This document shows, one piece after another, positions 12,420-25,689 of a stretch of 64,000 nucleotides of DNA; position 1 is the stretch's first letter, and each line of letters begins with the position of its first letter. This stretch comes from Viscum album (lineage: Eukaryota; Streptophyta; Magnoliopsida; Santalales; Viscaceae). The position numbers and the translations under genes were made by a program. The notes under the pieces are model-generated. The model had not been told where the DNA came from. It searched no databases and saw only the letters and a list, made by a program, of their open reading frames with translations. The stretch covers positions 232,739,591 to 232,803,590 of the forward strand of contig OY728143.1 of assembly GCA_963277665.1 (NCBI GenBank), written 5' to 3'.

Positions 12420-13860
12420 TATAGCAAGTCAATGAGGAAAAAATCAGAGACACTGACTCTGAAAGTTTATATGCTCAGATGTCCAAAGGTTATTCCCCTA
12501 GTGTATATTATAAAGGATGGGAACACAATGTTCCCTTTAGAGGATGCATATTAGTACTAATGACATTTCTAGAGTAGGTATTTAGGGAGTTCCATAATTC
12601 CCCATTTGCAGTACATCTAGTAGTGGAAATGATAGATCGGGACATCTGACAGAAGTATTGGTGGATGAGGATGAAGAATGAAGCATCATAGTTCATTTCT
12701 CGATTCCAGGTCTGTCAGTAAGTAAAGGTTGATCATCAAGGTCCAATCGGTTTTACTCAACACCTTGAGGTTCCATAGTGGATGTGGTATGTGATATTGA
12801 GGGACATAATTATAGGTTTACCATCTAGATCCTAGGGACACAATATATATTGTAGATCATTGATTTACCCACCAAGTCAAACAACTTCCTACCAATCCAT
12901 GAGAAGATTTTAGTAGATATCATGGGACGCCTCTATGGGTAAGAGATAGTTATGCTTTATAGAGGGACATCAATGATCATCTCAGATCGTGATGATATCA
13001 TTACATCCCAAATATAGAAGGGATTTTATGAGTCTTTTGGGGCTCAATAATTCATAAGAATTAAATTTCATCCCCTTAGGGATGGCTATACGAAGAGGAC
13101 TATGCTGATTCTAGATGACATGATACATGCTTGCATCCAAGAAAGGTGATTCAGTTTCGAGGACCACCTACCATTGGTGGAGATTTCAAATAATAATAGA
13201 TAACACTCCACAAATGTTATGTAACCATTAGAGGCCTTGTACTGTGACCTTTCAGGTCACCACTATGTTGGAAAAACCTAGTAGAGTCAGCACTCATGGT
13301 TCTAAACTTGTATGGGCTTCCACCAATAAGGTGAAGATCATCAGTGAGTGGATGTTGACTCCACAGATCCAAAAGAATTCATATAAAAATAATATTAATG
13401 TCCTTTGGTGTTCAAGGAGTTAGACCATTTATTTCTTCATGTCTCACCTCAATATGGATTGTAAGAATTTGAATAGGGTGTCAAGTTATCTCTAAGATAT
13501 GTTTAACCTTTTCATATTCTGTGTAGTGTTAGGAAGGTTTCATACCACCTAACTCTACCCCCATATTTACATATGGAAAATGAAGTCTTCCATGGGTTAT
13601 AGACGAGGAGGAACACGCATGATTCATAACATCTCATCAAATGGGGTGATATAGACATTTATGATTGGGAGACATCTGCAGAATACTCAGTGGAGATTGA
13701 TGATCGATAAGAGAAGATCCTTTGTCAGTGGTCGATTCCTAAGGTGCGCGTTTAGTGGCATCCTAGGAATCTCATGTAGTGAACTTGGTTGGGGGAGGAT
13801 CAGATTCATCCTCAATACCCTCATCATTTATTTTTGAGTGGCCCATGTTTTAGATTTTAG
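12420..13860 (+). pseudogene. pol: Element A integrase and chromodomain-like tail
   Basis: The zinc-binding region is at 12580-12720. Its HNSPFAVH segment keeps two histidines, but the first zinc cysteine is replaced by phenylalanine in SRFQVCQ. The catalytic core follows, with a recognisable ISDRD block (about 12978-12995) and an FHPLRDG block (about 13066-13095) corresponding to the second aspartate region and the HPQTDGQ region. From about 13690 to 13830 a decayed tail matches the ILDR...VKVLW...EATWE pattern of the group II chromodomain of Tekay elements. Stops occur throughout. Confidence 0.83.
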
Positions 13861-13887
13861 TGATGTAAATCCCTTATCTTGGTAGAA

Positions 13888-16722
13888 TTTAATGACCCGG
13901 ATTTTCCAAAATTTTTTGGAAATTATTTCATAGAATTTCGAGTTGAGGTGTTGAGATGATATGTAATTCCAAAACTTGGGGATCTTGTAATGATGGTCAT
14001 AAAATGTTATGTTTTTTATGGCACGTCCACATGATTTTTAAAGAACTGTTAAATAACTCTAAAAATATTTCCCAGATATAAAATATGAGGGCATAGTTGA
14101 TCTCGAAGCATTTGGTTTACCCTAGTGTAAACCTAAAATTTGTTGGCATGAGTCATCTATTGAAAAAGTCACCCAGGGTGTTACCATTAGTAAAATAATT
14201 AAATTAATATTAATTTATTTTTAAAACATAATAACTCCAAAATGTAACCCTGATTTGAAATCTGAGACCACATTGAGTTTCTAAGGGGGGGGGGGGATGG
14301 TTTCCTATGGTGGGGCATAACCTTGACCAGTGTGGGTTGAGGGTTAATCATAGTTTCAGAATTGACAGTCATTAATATATTTAATAAAAATATTTTATTT
14401 ATACATTAAATATCAACAATTTTGTTGTTTATTTCATTAATAATACATATAAGAGAATTTTGGGTTATCACCATAACCCTAGAATTCCCCAAAGGTAGGG
14501 AGAGGGAAGATATATCCCAATGATGACTGTCGGAAGATCAAGGATCAACGACAACAGGGACCTCTATTCTTTGTCAAAGACTGATCCAGTAATAAAGGTA
14601 GGGTGTCATTCACTTTTTGATATATTTTTCCCTTCATAGAATCAAATGATTATTGGAGACAAACCCATGAACAAGTTGATCTGGGGTTTGATCGTTTTTG
14701 TGGGGTGGATAATTATTACATCACTAATGGGAATATATCATGGTGATTATTCTGTTTTTTATTATTTCAAGATCCAGCTAACATGAATGGATCAAGGAAA
14801 AACAAAAAAGGCCAAGATTAACTCATTGTTTGTTAATGTGCATCATCTCCTCACTAAATCGATCACATTATTCGTGTGTTCTTCACAATTTCAAATAATA
14901 CACAAATTATAGATCAGTGCTCCCATGATCCATGGTGAAATTATTTTAGACAGAAGGTTTTGATCCATGATGACATTGTGGAGGTGCGAAATGAGTAAAA
15001 CAGGTAGGTGACAGTTCATAGCTGAGAGATTGTCGAATCATGGGCCATTTACATGGGGGTTGGTAGCGTGGACTGTGTGTGGCTTGGTAGGAGGCTGGGT
15101 TTCAGCGGGGTGCAAAATCGTGATCCAGAGAGACTGCTACGGAGGAGGTGCCTATGGTGGTGTAGGCTACATGAAGTGGAAAGGAGACGTTACATGAGGC
15201 CATGATGACATCTATGGCAGGATGTGGATTAGAGGTCGTGTTGGCCGGATGCCACAGTGGTGGGTAGGTCGTAGGAACATGCATGGAATATGGACCGACT
15301 GTGTGAAACTCGGCTTGGCCTCGTTGACCTAGGTAGTTGACTGGACACTCAGTCAGGCAATTATTTAGATCAATGGGATGCGGACAGGGTTGGTCATGTC
15401 TGGTGGAGCTGGGTAGACCCTCACAACACAGGCCGTGCTGGAGGACCAGACCGGGGTCCAATGGCCCAATGGACATGCCCATCAATCTGGGCCGTTTCGG
15501 GCCTACCCAGACTGTCTGAGTTGGTCAGGTAATTTGATCTGATTAAGGGAAGACTCGGACCATATTGGTCCCTTTTTAGAAAATTGATCGTATCATTAAA
15601 TATTTGTGTCCATTTGTTTCCGTTTGCGGAATTTTGAACCTTGCAATGAGATAATACCTATGAGATACTATGATATAGTTTTTTTGGATATTGGAATTCT
15701 ATATAATGGCATGAGTTGTATATTCTCTTTAAAAAATCATGCTATAATCAGAATCATTAGCCTGGTTTTGACTATGTAATCTTGGTGACAACGTGAATTG
15801 GGGGTGTTGGACCCATTTAACATTATGTGCTCCACTGATGCAATGTTTTCTATAGACGCTTTATGCAGCGTCCATGATGTGTATGCCATTGACATCCTGG
15901 AGAACATTACCACTTCACGTACCCTTGACACTCCTTGTATTTTTGATGCCCCATGCACCATCGACGCTCCATGTTCCATCGACGCTCTGTGTGTCATCGA
16001 TAATCCATTTTCTACTAAAACTATAATTTTAATATAGACTAAAGGATATGTGGACTATAACTAGAAATCATACTCTTCATGATTTATACCTATACCTGTG
16101 TGAGATGCCTGTATTGATTGTACATCATGTGTTTCCATTATATTGTACATCATGTGTTTCCTTTGTGGTATAATTCAGAAAAAAATTTATGGTGTACCTT
16201 TTTGGTTTTGGGGTCCATACTAGGTATTGTATTACTCACCCCTTCATGGGATATGCACAAAAGTGTCGTGTATTTTGTATATAATAATTTCATCAATGGA
16301 TTCCTTGATGGATAGGGTCCATGTCATTATTAGAGAGATTCCCAATAGGTGAGGTTTGCTTCAGCAGCTTCAGATATCTTTTTCTATATACAGCCTTCAG
16401 GTAGGGTTTTCAATAGATGTTATTTATGAGTTTTTATTTTTTCACTTTTGGTTGTTCTTGTATTAGAGACTCCTTTATTTTTATTTTCTTGTCATGTCAT
16501 ACTTTATTTTTGGCATTTTAGAGGTATGCATCATTTTTGCTGTCGGTTTTTTAGTTCAGAACATTTGGGCCTTGATATGGTTGTGTTTGTATAGGAACAT
16601 AGGAAAATACCTCCCATTTGTGGGATATTCCTACTCGGTTCTAGTCGCCAGACCATGGACTATTTGTGGCAGACATGGGGTAGTCACATCATGGGCTTCG
16701 AGGGATGGGTCGTGTAATGCAT
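13888..16722 (+). repeat. Element A 3' LTR
   Basis: It starts TTTAATGACCCGG after a decayed polypurine region and aligns with the 5' LTR. It carries two ~173-bp modules (14085 and 14258), a 12-base G run (14285-14296) absent from the 5' LTR, a GC-rich island (15040-15540), the 18-bp minisatellite (15829-16008) and the conserved end near 16590-16715. Divergence from the 5' LTR is high, so the insertion is old. Confidence 0.88.
15829..16008 (+). repeat. 18-bp minisatellite in A 3' LTR
   Basis: About ten consecutive copies of an 18-bp unit run without spacing changes; the best are near 15955-16008 (GCACCATCGACGCTCCAT and neighbours). Copies diverge from left to right. It is homologous to the array at 8138-8338 but more regular. 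Confidence 0.9.
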
Positions 16723-16727
16723 TGTAT

Positions 16728-19486
16728 GTTCCAAATATGTAGAAGCCTCGCACTATTTATCACACAGTTGGAAAACATTTAGGGAAAACAACACATCACA
16801 ACCTTGTGAGGTGGGTTTCCTAATGAATGGTTAATGAATTATTTGAGAATAGTTTGCAAAAAATGTGTGTCTAAACCATAAAACCTGATTTTTAAAGGTG
16901 AAATGAACCTTTTCCTATAATGAATCGAATAACTTATATCTTCTTCAATTCTTCTCCCTCCGGATATGTGAAGCCACTTCTTTATGCCTATAGATCTCCC
17001 TGGGTCCTCTTAATAGGGATGATGATACCTCTTCCATCTGTTTTCTAAATCAAACACTGTTATCCCCTATGTATCTTAATACATATGCTTTCTATTTCTT
17101 TGGAATAAATTCAATATTTGTCTTCAATTACATTGTACTATTTTGGTGTGAGATAATTTACCCTCCTTTTAGGGAAAATGTAACTTTTGTAGAGTTATTC
17201 CAAACTGGATCAAATCATACATTAGTTTTGGATGAGGGAATCATCCAAATCATAACATATGTCTATTTAATTTTCTTGAAAATTAAATAATTTCATAAAT
17301 TGATCCATTTTTCTTCTTGACAACCTATGTTCAACGTTTCATTAAAAATATTTTCTTAAATCTATGTTTTATTACAGGATTTATATTAAACCCTTTGAGT
17401 GTTTTAATGTAATTAGTAGGTTATAAAATCAATCAACGACATCCTTGGGGTGTAGGATTATATTTTCCTGTTATAATTAATTGTATAAATGCCCTAAATG
17501 TCTTCTATGCATTCATTATAGATTAATAATTGAATAGGACCTATTCAGCATTCGCATAATTCATTATGGTAATTTCTTTATACCAATTTGGACATTATAT
17601 TTTTTCAACATAAGATATCATTATTAAATTCATCATTAATGTGAATTGAGTTATGACTCGTGTATTTTGAAGCTTAATTATGTTAGATGATTTTTTGATA
17701 AAAAATGTCATGATTTTATAAAAAATCACATCGGCTGTGGTGTGATTTCATCAAAATTCACTATGTATATATTCATGATATAATATATTCTTGGAAAAAT
17801 GCTTTATTATTTCTCTATGTTTTATGTCATGGGTTGATATAAGGTATTTTTTACATGGCCTCTAATGGTATTTTTAAATTGAGTTTTCCCTTTATAAATT
17901 TTTTATAGAACCATTTCACCTTCAATGTGTGTTGATTGAACCACTCTTATATGTGTGACCAATAACCCCAAGATCCTCTTAGGTCTTGGCTTGAAAAATT
18001 CACAATTTTTTATGTATGAAAATAACCAATTACTATGGTATCGTTTTGGTGCCCCTTGAGCCCTATGAAATGAATTTCAATGTTTTGATAGATTCAATGG
18101 AATGTTTAAGTTGAATAGATTATTCATGTTGGATTATTTATTTAAATGAGTTTATTGATATATATGGAATAATAAATTAAAAGGTGTATAAGTCTATGCC
18201 TCTTGTTATAATTAAATAGGCATAGATTATGTGAATTTTTATAATTATGATGCCCTTATTTAGGGTTGTTCTTAATACATGTAATAATGGAGCAGAAATT
18301 CCTCATGGATATTTATCCTAAATAGGAATACACCTTGATATAGGATATGAAACAATGGTAAGTGTTTTATTGACAATGGATTTATCAAACTCCATTATAT
18401 CAGATGTTGAGAAAGATATATCCAAATAGTAATACAATGGGGACGGTGGGAATGATACACCATGTCCCCTTATAGTGATGATAAGAAGGTGGACGCACTA
18501 CTATTAACATGTTGACAAAAATACATAGTAACCATCCGAGTGAAAAACAAGGATTCTCTTACTCATTATTATATGTAGGGCATGCACCCATTTGAATGAG
18601 TTTTTTTGGATTTCTCAAAAAGTTAATGGATAACTGAATTAGGACTGTATATATAAAATGCCTAGTATTCATGGCATATGGGAACTTACATCCATACTTA
18701 TTAGGTATATATAGAGTATATATCTATATGATGTATATAAAATTGAAATATATATAGTCAATGGTAAAACATCTCTTTTTGGATATGAGCCAAAGCAGTT
18801 AGATCCACCATGTGTCCTTTAGGAACCTAAGCGGGTTAATGTTTATTTATTCAGTTTTTTATTTTAATTTATAAATTTACTCTACATTATTTTATATTCA
18901 CAAACTTATTTTAGTTGCAGACATAGTAGGTGGTGAACTACTATGATTTATATATCACAACTTAATTTGGCCACCATTATACAAATGGATCCGAGTAGAT
19001 ATCATTTTTCCTAAACATGGATTACAAATTCTGTTGTATGATTGTATAAGGAAATTACGATTATAGAATTGAGATATAGCTCAGGATGGTCATGGAGTTC
19101 ACACGAAAGGGGTTTTATTTAATTTATGTATTAGTGTATTACTGTTTATCATTTTGAATTCAATATTTAAATAGTTTTATTCTATGTGTCACAATATGGA
19201 CATGAATTCATTGTATACATAGGTATTGGCCATCATTTATATTCTATTTATATTATTCATTTACTGATCTGTCATTCATTTATTTTGGCATCTTTTGTTT
19301 TTTATTATTTATTCTCTAACACCCCATTGTGTTACTCCGATATTGAAGGTGTATTATCCCCACTATCCCATCATTATACCATTACATATTTTCTCCATCC
19401 TCAAGCATATGAGAAGACACGTTTGAGGCCATGTGACCCACTGGTCTGACAAACAGTTTCATGCTAAGATGAGTTGGGAAGATACA
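16728..19486 (+). repeat. Element E 5' LTR, second part
   Basis: It aligns with 59550-62300. Examples are the segment around 17965-18110 with 60795-60945 (both include ATGAAATGAATTTCAATG), the segment at 18770-18860 with 61590-61690, and CACAATATGGACATGAAT at 19190 with 62010. It ends GATACA immediately before a primer-binding site. With 5816-6169 it makes an LTR of the same length as the 3' LTR. Confidence 0.85.
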
Positions 19487-19489
19487 AGG

Positions 19490-19499
19490 TGGTATCAGA
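19490..19499 (+). other. Element E primer-binding site
   Basis: TGGTATCAGA matches the first ten bases of the initiator-methionine-tRNA primer site exactly and lies three bases after the LTR end. It is the strongest single sign that 16728-19486 is a 5' LTR. Confidence 0.85.
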
Positions 19500-21168
19500 T
19501 ATGGATTTTATATTTTCCTATTTTTTTGGTGGTATATAGGAGACTAGGAATGTGTCTTATATAGTTAAACATACATTATTAGGAATGATAACCCCACCAA
19601 TAGGGAAATGAAAATGTTTCATGGGATGAGACAATTCTTCATGTGGTTTTCAGTTACAATTTATTATGATTTCACCATGAGATATTAGTGTGGATTCCAC
19701 TACTTATTGATTAATGATATTATGATAGGTCTCCATTGGCCATGTATTTAAAGTAATTAATATCATAAGCATCATTATTCGAATGTAGAGATTCACAAGC
19801 CATACATATTACATGACATGTAGTTGTATTCGTACGATGTGTTTTAATTTTGATTTTGTACAATGAATGTTATTCCATGATTAGGTTTAATTTTTAATTA
19901 TTTCATATGATAAAATTCTTATTATTTACCACTTTATGTATTTATTCCAACATCCTATTATAACTACATTCATATTAATGATTTAATTATTAAATTGGAT
20001 TTATATTGTGAACTTTTTTGTTGCAATTATATAGGAAAATTTTTTATTACTAAGGTGTATGGGTGAATTATAATTATAAAAAGGAAACACGTGTACTCAA
20101 ACCCACAATTTAACATTATATATATTAAGAGACCATTATTAAAGTGTAAATACCCTTTTAATATCCTAATGATGAAGTGAATTTGTCTTGATTTTATGAG
20201 ATCTAGTCTATAGTACTTTAAGTTCTTCTGTGCTTCATAGATTAGTATATGGAAACCCATATAATCGAACCATTATATATGAACATGGTATATATTGAAA
20301 TTATTGTGAATGTAAAAGATGTTTAATTTTAATCTGAAATAAAATTTTTTTCCCCAATAATGTCGTGTGACTCTATGACAAGAGCATGAGGATCATGTGA
20401 TTAGATTATTATATAAAATAATAGACACATTTTGGTATGTCGGGTAATTTTTATTTTAGGATAACTTGATATAGGTGTTTTATACATTTAAAAAAATTAT
20501 GTGACTTCTATTGGGTTTCATTTTGGTGAACTCAGACTGGCATAATAAGACCATTGAATGTATCTTTATGTGTGACAAGTGATTTTGTTTTATATTTGGT
20601 AATTGATGTCATGTTTTAAATATTTTAAATGATAAAATATTTGATGTTAGTTAATGAAATTATTTTTTATAGAACCTTATTTAGAATCCTTATTTTGAAC
20701 CCTTGTGTAAGGGTGATTTAAACATATCATTGTTTTTCCTTAAAAGATAAACATGAGCATTTTCTTTTGGCCTTTCCCCATATTAGAAATGGATTAAATC
20801 ATAGAAATATAGAATTGTCAATAACATTTAGCATGACCTACTTATAGGGTTGATTATTATTATTTAGTAAGGGTCTGGCCGAGGTAGGTAGTACCTATAC
20901 AGTATCAATTCCCCGCTAATTCTATGGTATTTCTGCATGTTTGTGTCGTTTTGGTACCATTGTCCCTAGTTGGAATATATGCTTATAAATGGAACCTTTG
21001 TATTGATGCGTGGTCCCAATATCATTGTACCTTATTAATGGCATGGGATTTGGCTAATTCTTAGTTTTATTGGGTTAGAGATTCCATAGGCATGGTTGAC
21101 CACTTTGTAGGTCGTGTGACCATTTTATCTTCATTTGTGATGGAAGACATGGTACATCATCATCCAGG
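19500..21168 (+). other. Element E internal region, first part
   Basis: About 1.7 kb lies between E's primer-binding site and the insertion of element B. A gag would be expected here, but I find no capsid-like pattern, zinc knuckle or open frame of note. The sequence is AT-rich and fully degenerate. Confidence 0.55.
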
Positions 21169-21173
21169 GTAAT
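21169..21173 (+). repeat. Target-site duplication of element B, left
   Basis: GTAAT directly precedes the 5' LTR and is repeated exactly at 31396-31400 directly after the 3' LTR. Confidence 0.9.
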
Positions 21174-23946
21174 TTTAACACCCCATGGTTTTCTAAAAAT
21201 AAATCTAAATGCATGAAACACTATTTTAATTAGATATTTATAACTAGCCTTTAATCAACATTTTCCCACTTCTATGTTTTGAATTTCAAAAAATGGCCAT
21301 CTATAATTGTGTTCAGCAAGTTATTTTTATTCCAATAGAACCAACTTAATTTTTTATTAAGTACTAAAATAAAATTATGAATTGTAATGTGAATAGTAAT
21401 ATGACCCTGATTAATAGTAAATTGATTTATTATTTTATTTTCTTATGGATTTCCGAAAATGACATCTTCGTTAATTTTTCAATGTGATATATAAGAAATT
21501 ATTGAATTGAAATTGTTAATTTTTGAATTATGTATGATTTCTTTTAAAAATTAAATTAATAATATTTTATAAATTATTTTAAAAAAATGGATACCTTTAA
21601 ATTCTACATGTCCAAAAATGGGAAGGGAGATTTTTGATATTTTTATGAAATTCTTGAATTTTTGATGAATAGTGAAATATAGTAAAATATTGTATACTCA
21701 GATTAGATGTAAAATAAACAATTTATGATATCCTAAATGATATAAGGCCACTTGGTTCGAAATAAAATGTCATTGTTAAAATTTGGGGTCATTTTAATAA
21801 CGATTATTTATAGTCTTGAGAAAAAAATATTATAATAATGATTAAAATAATGGAAAATACTTCCTCTCTTCCACAATAAATACCGCCCTCATTTCCCTAT
21901 TCCTCCCACACCTCTAAATCCTTGATACTTACCTATGTTTTACAAAAAACTACTCCCAAGAATCTTAACTATGCCTTAGAGTGGTTGGTCTCCTCAAAAG
22001 ACCAAAACCAAAGGCCTTAAGAATGATCTCAAAGGGAAGAGATCAAGAGGTAAACATCCTATTTTCATTTCATTATTTTCTTCCACATTATGTAATTTTT
22101 TTTAAATTTACATTGGATTAGGTTGTGATATACCAATCCATATACCCCATACATCTCATTTTATGTATGAATGATGGGAGACCCCTTTTCTCTCATTGAA
22201 ATATTTTATGAAATTTTAAGCAACGTCGTTTGGCTACCAATGTTTTGTAATGGATTTCTCAACTTTTCTTTTATTTTGAGATTACATTATTTTATTTTAC
22301 ATTCTCACATCCAATAATACATAAGTAATTAATGATCCATTATCATGCATATTCATGTTTTGATCATGTTTAAGGAATAGTCACAATTAAATTTTTTCTC
22401 CTTTACCACTTATTCAAGAAATTAAAACATCATCCATGATGTGTCGATTAACAGACAACATGGGTGATGTGATTCCAATTTCATTTACATTCCTCAAAAC
22501 CGGTCATAAAACCATTATTATCATTGATGAATATTATAATTTTTGTATTATATATTTTATATTGTTCTAGAATCATTTTTTACACATGCAATAAATTTAT
22601 AAAAGAAATGAGTTCTTTACGATTGAAGAATCGCCAAAATGACATAAACAAATCTCACTAAAGTTTTAAATTAGGAATCATCCTCATGTAATAATTAAAA
22701 ATGATAAATGGTATAATTTATGGTTATGTAAATATGTAAATTCCACTCCATTCAAAATCTGTATTTTCACTTCCAATCGACAAGAGCATCCATCATGAAC
22801 CGATCATGGAAAACATATAAAGAACACTCCTAAAACAATGAAAGGAACAAAAAATTAGATATTAATGGGTGAATTGATGTGATTAAATGATATTATAAGG
22901 TATTTTAATGATGTATATGATTAATTAAGATACTAATAACACTTTTTTAACAATTATATAAGAGGTTTAAATAGGTTTGAATGATGGAAAATCCAAGGTA
23001 AGGGAATTCTTAACCCAATTTCCATTCTTTGTGTTAACCTACTTATTTATTAATTATGTGATATTAATATTATTGGTGTGATTATTTTTTATTTATATTA
23101 TGTTTAAATATGTGTATTTACAGTGAATAGAGATATCCATTCTATTTTATTAAATCTCACTCCAATCATATTTTAATAGAATTCCTTTTAATATCCTTTT
23201 AAAATTTTCTATAATAAATCAGAAAAGATTGTTTTTTATATGTATATGACATGACTGGCTCATACCAATATTCAAGATAACTTATTTATATGATATTTAC
23301 CTTATAAATTATATATTTTGGGTTGAACCCAATTTACCTCACGATATGTTAGGTTGAGCACATTATAGATCAAGATATGTTGGGCTGAGCCAATTGTTGT
23401 TCAAGATATGATGGGTGCGCCCCATTATAACACTCCAAAATATTGGGCACTCCGGAGATGGAAGTTGAACAAATGTAAATTCCATGTATAATGTTAAATT
23501 TAAGTGGTATATGGTAAATATTTCCAAGTGAAACTAAATGACGATTCAACGCATATGAGTTTTATTTTGATTATGTGTTTTATTGGTTTTTATGTTATCA
23601 CATGACTAACGATTTCCTTCTTTATATCACTTACTATTATTATACTCATACATTATTCTTAAAATGTTTTTCAAAGGTTATATGTATGTGTATGTGAAAT
23701 AATGGAGTCATTATGATTGATTTGGAGTGTTGTTAAAAAAATCATGTTTTATGTTCTAATGTTTTATATTTTGTTAAAAATGGAAACTGTTTTAGTAGAA
23801 TCCTCTTGTATGAATGTGGTATGAAATGTATGTAAGATATCCTAATTCTTTAATACTCTAAACTCAAAAAGTTCATCTTTTTTTAATAATGTATTGTCTT
23901 TTATAAAATTCTAGATTTTGTAATGTTTTAATTTGCAGACATTATA
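21174..23946 (+). repeat. Element B 5' LTR
   Basis: It starts TTTAACACCCC (from TGTAACACCC) and ends TTATA. It aligns with 28616-31395 along its length, for example GTTTTCTAAAAATAA at 21191 and 28633. The part near 23330-23460 carries repeats of a 'caagatatgttgggctgagc'-like unit of about 40 bases, matched at 30780-30895. Confidence 0.92.
23330..23450 (+). repeat. ~40-bp repeats in B 5' LTR
   Basis: Three copies of a unit containing CAAGATATGTTGGG-type sequence lie near 23340, 23370 and 23402. Three further copies lie in the 3' LTR near 30789, 30829 and 30855. They look like an ancestral short tandem array within the LTR. Confidence 0.7.
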
Positions 23947-23948
23947 GT

Positions 23949-23960
23949 TGGTATTATTGG
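23949..23960 (+). other. Element B primer-binding site, decayed
   Basis: TGGTATTATTGG lies two bases after the LTR end. It keeps TGGTAT of the initiator-methionine-tRNA site; the rest has mutated. The position matches that of the other elements. Confidence 0.7.
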
Positions 23961-24479
23961 ATGATTTAGATAATTATAGTGATTCCTATGATTTTAAAGA
24001 ATACCATAACTAATTTTTAATTTATGGTAATTTGAAATGTAATAAAATCTAATGATTAAAATTTTTATTCATCTGAGTTATATTTGTACATAATGGTTTT
24101 TCACGGAGGATACAGGGAAGCTGATGTAGGAAGGCACCAAGAGGCTGATGTTCTTCAGAATCTGCATCCCGAAATTGTGGAATTTCACATGAGCATTGTA
24201 TGAAAGAAATGGATCAGTTGACTCATTAAATAAATGGCGGTGGTATCCATGATGATAGTAACATCGTCTACCATGAAGAAACATGTCATTGGTAAGGAAT
24301 TTTATGAGGCAACATCCTCCTGCATTCAGTTTATCTTCGTATTCAGTGATAGAAAAAGGTTGGATCAATGCTCTAGAAATTATATTTGATGTCATGGGAT
24401 GTTAGGAAATGAAAAAGGTAATACTATAAATTTTTCATCTCGATGCTGAATCTAATCAATGGGGGTGTCTAGTTAATAA

Positions 24480-25030
24480 TAATAGGGAAATATATGATCT
24501 TGATAGTCTAGAAATGGATGTTTTTAAGTGTAATTTTCTAGAAAACTATTTTACAAAAAATGATCGAATCCGAATGGAAAAACAATTCATGGAACTAATG
24601 TAAAAAGTTGATGATTATTTTGAATCATATAAATCGAATTTTACTAGACTGTCTATTTATGTAACATATTTTTCCCGGTATTTTGAAAGTGAAATTTATA
24701 GATTTCACCCTTGTGTGAAACCGTTTTTGTCAAGACCTTTGGATTCACATGAGTATAAAAGCTATAAGAAGCATGTTTGTTGTGCTAAAAAGTTTAGATA
24801 GTGTTTGAAGACACATTTGTGCCTCGTGATGAAAAGAATAAGAATAGGTCTAGTTGTAAGACAACGGTGAAGAACTCTTCAATGAAGTCTGGAGGTAGGA
24901 AAATGAATTTCACTTCTTGAGAAATTTATAGTAAAATGAATCGTGGTAAATGTCTTGTAAATTATGGGAAATTCTACCAATATGGAAATTTTGGATACTT
25001 GAATCGTGATTTCATGGAAAATGATATGAA
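24480..25030 (+). pseudogene. gag: Element B gag remnant
   Basis: From about 24560 to 24800 one frame (with one stop after KQFMELM) reads as a capsid domain: a phenylalanine-rich start, then YFESYKSNFTRLS, corresponding to the VxEYxxxFxxLS block, then a leader into an arginine/lysine-rich region. At 24940-25010 a cysteine/glycine/aspartate pattern may be the degraded zinc knuckle, with most cysteines replaced. The region upstream to 24078 is probably the gag start but is unreadable. Confidence 0.75.
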
Positions 25031-25179
25031 TGTTAATGATATGTTGATGGCGATATTATTTAACTATAAATAATTGGGTCATTTTTCTATGGTTTGTCTG
25101 AAACTAGTTACTCAAGTAGAGAATCAACGAGATTGGAAGTAGAAGGATTTGGTAAAATCAATTTCAACAACTTCAGTAG

Positions 25180-25330
25180 ATTTTGAGACATCAAATGAGG
25201 TGGTATTAGGTAATTTTCTTGTTTTTATAGATTTTGAAAATGTATTTTTTAATATAGGTTCTACACATTCCATCATTTTTTGAGATATTTTTGGAAAAAA
25301 ACCGGAAATATACCTCAAGAAATGAAACTA
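25180..25330 (+). pseudogene. pol: Element B protease remnant
   Basis: The active-site region reads FNIGSTHSII (about 25248-25277), against the family pattern FDSGATHSFI. The catalytic aspartate codon has become AAT (25251-25253), a G-to-A change, and the serine codon has become ATA. A stop follows within 15 bases. The protease is inactive. Confidence 0.82.
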
Positions 25331-25689
25331 GATCTCATGGAAAAAACACATGGAGGAAATATTTACCAAAAAAGAAATCACATGAATCTGCCTATACTTT
25401 TCTGTAGAAAGAGTATACCTACAAACCTTATTGTTTTTTCCCTAGTATAGTTTGATGAAATTCAGGTTATGGACTAGCTTTTATTTTATCATTATACGAT
25501 AGATTTCACAAAAAATGATGTTGTTTATCAGAATGAATTTTAGTTTGTGTACAAGAATAAAACCATACCATTAATAACACATCATGAAGATATGAAACTG
25601 ATAAATTATGGAAATGAAAGTTATCTTTCTCATATTCTTGATCATAAAGAAATTATCCAGATTAATGATGTTCCAGTGGTAAATGAATT

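Larger units (their letters stand above)
6170..16722 (+). mobile_element. Element A, Ty3/gypsy Tekay-like retrotransposon
   Basis: A is a structurally complete but dead element of about 10.5 kb inserted in the 5' LTR of E. Its LTRs are 6170-9018 (2849 bases) and 13888-16722 (2835 bases). A primer-binding site follows the first LTR. Gag, protease, reverse transcriptase, RNase H, integrase and a chromodomain-like tail follow in the usual Ty3/gypsy order, all broken by stops and frameshifts. The long LTRs and the integrase tail suggest the Tekay/Del group. The target duplication is decayed: AGAAT on the left (6165-6169) and TGTAT on the right (16723-16727). The empty site in E's 3' LTR reads TGTAT near 59540. 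Confidence 0.9.

Noticed and set aside
15102..15485. 127-codon ORF on the - strand
   Set aside because: It lies antisense inside the GC-rich island of A's 3' LTR and has no recognisable domain.
15829..16008. CRISPR-like array
   Set aside because: The 18-bp units are directly adjacent with no spacers, in a plant LTR.
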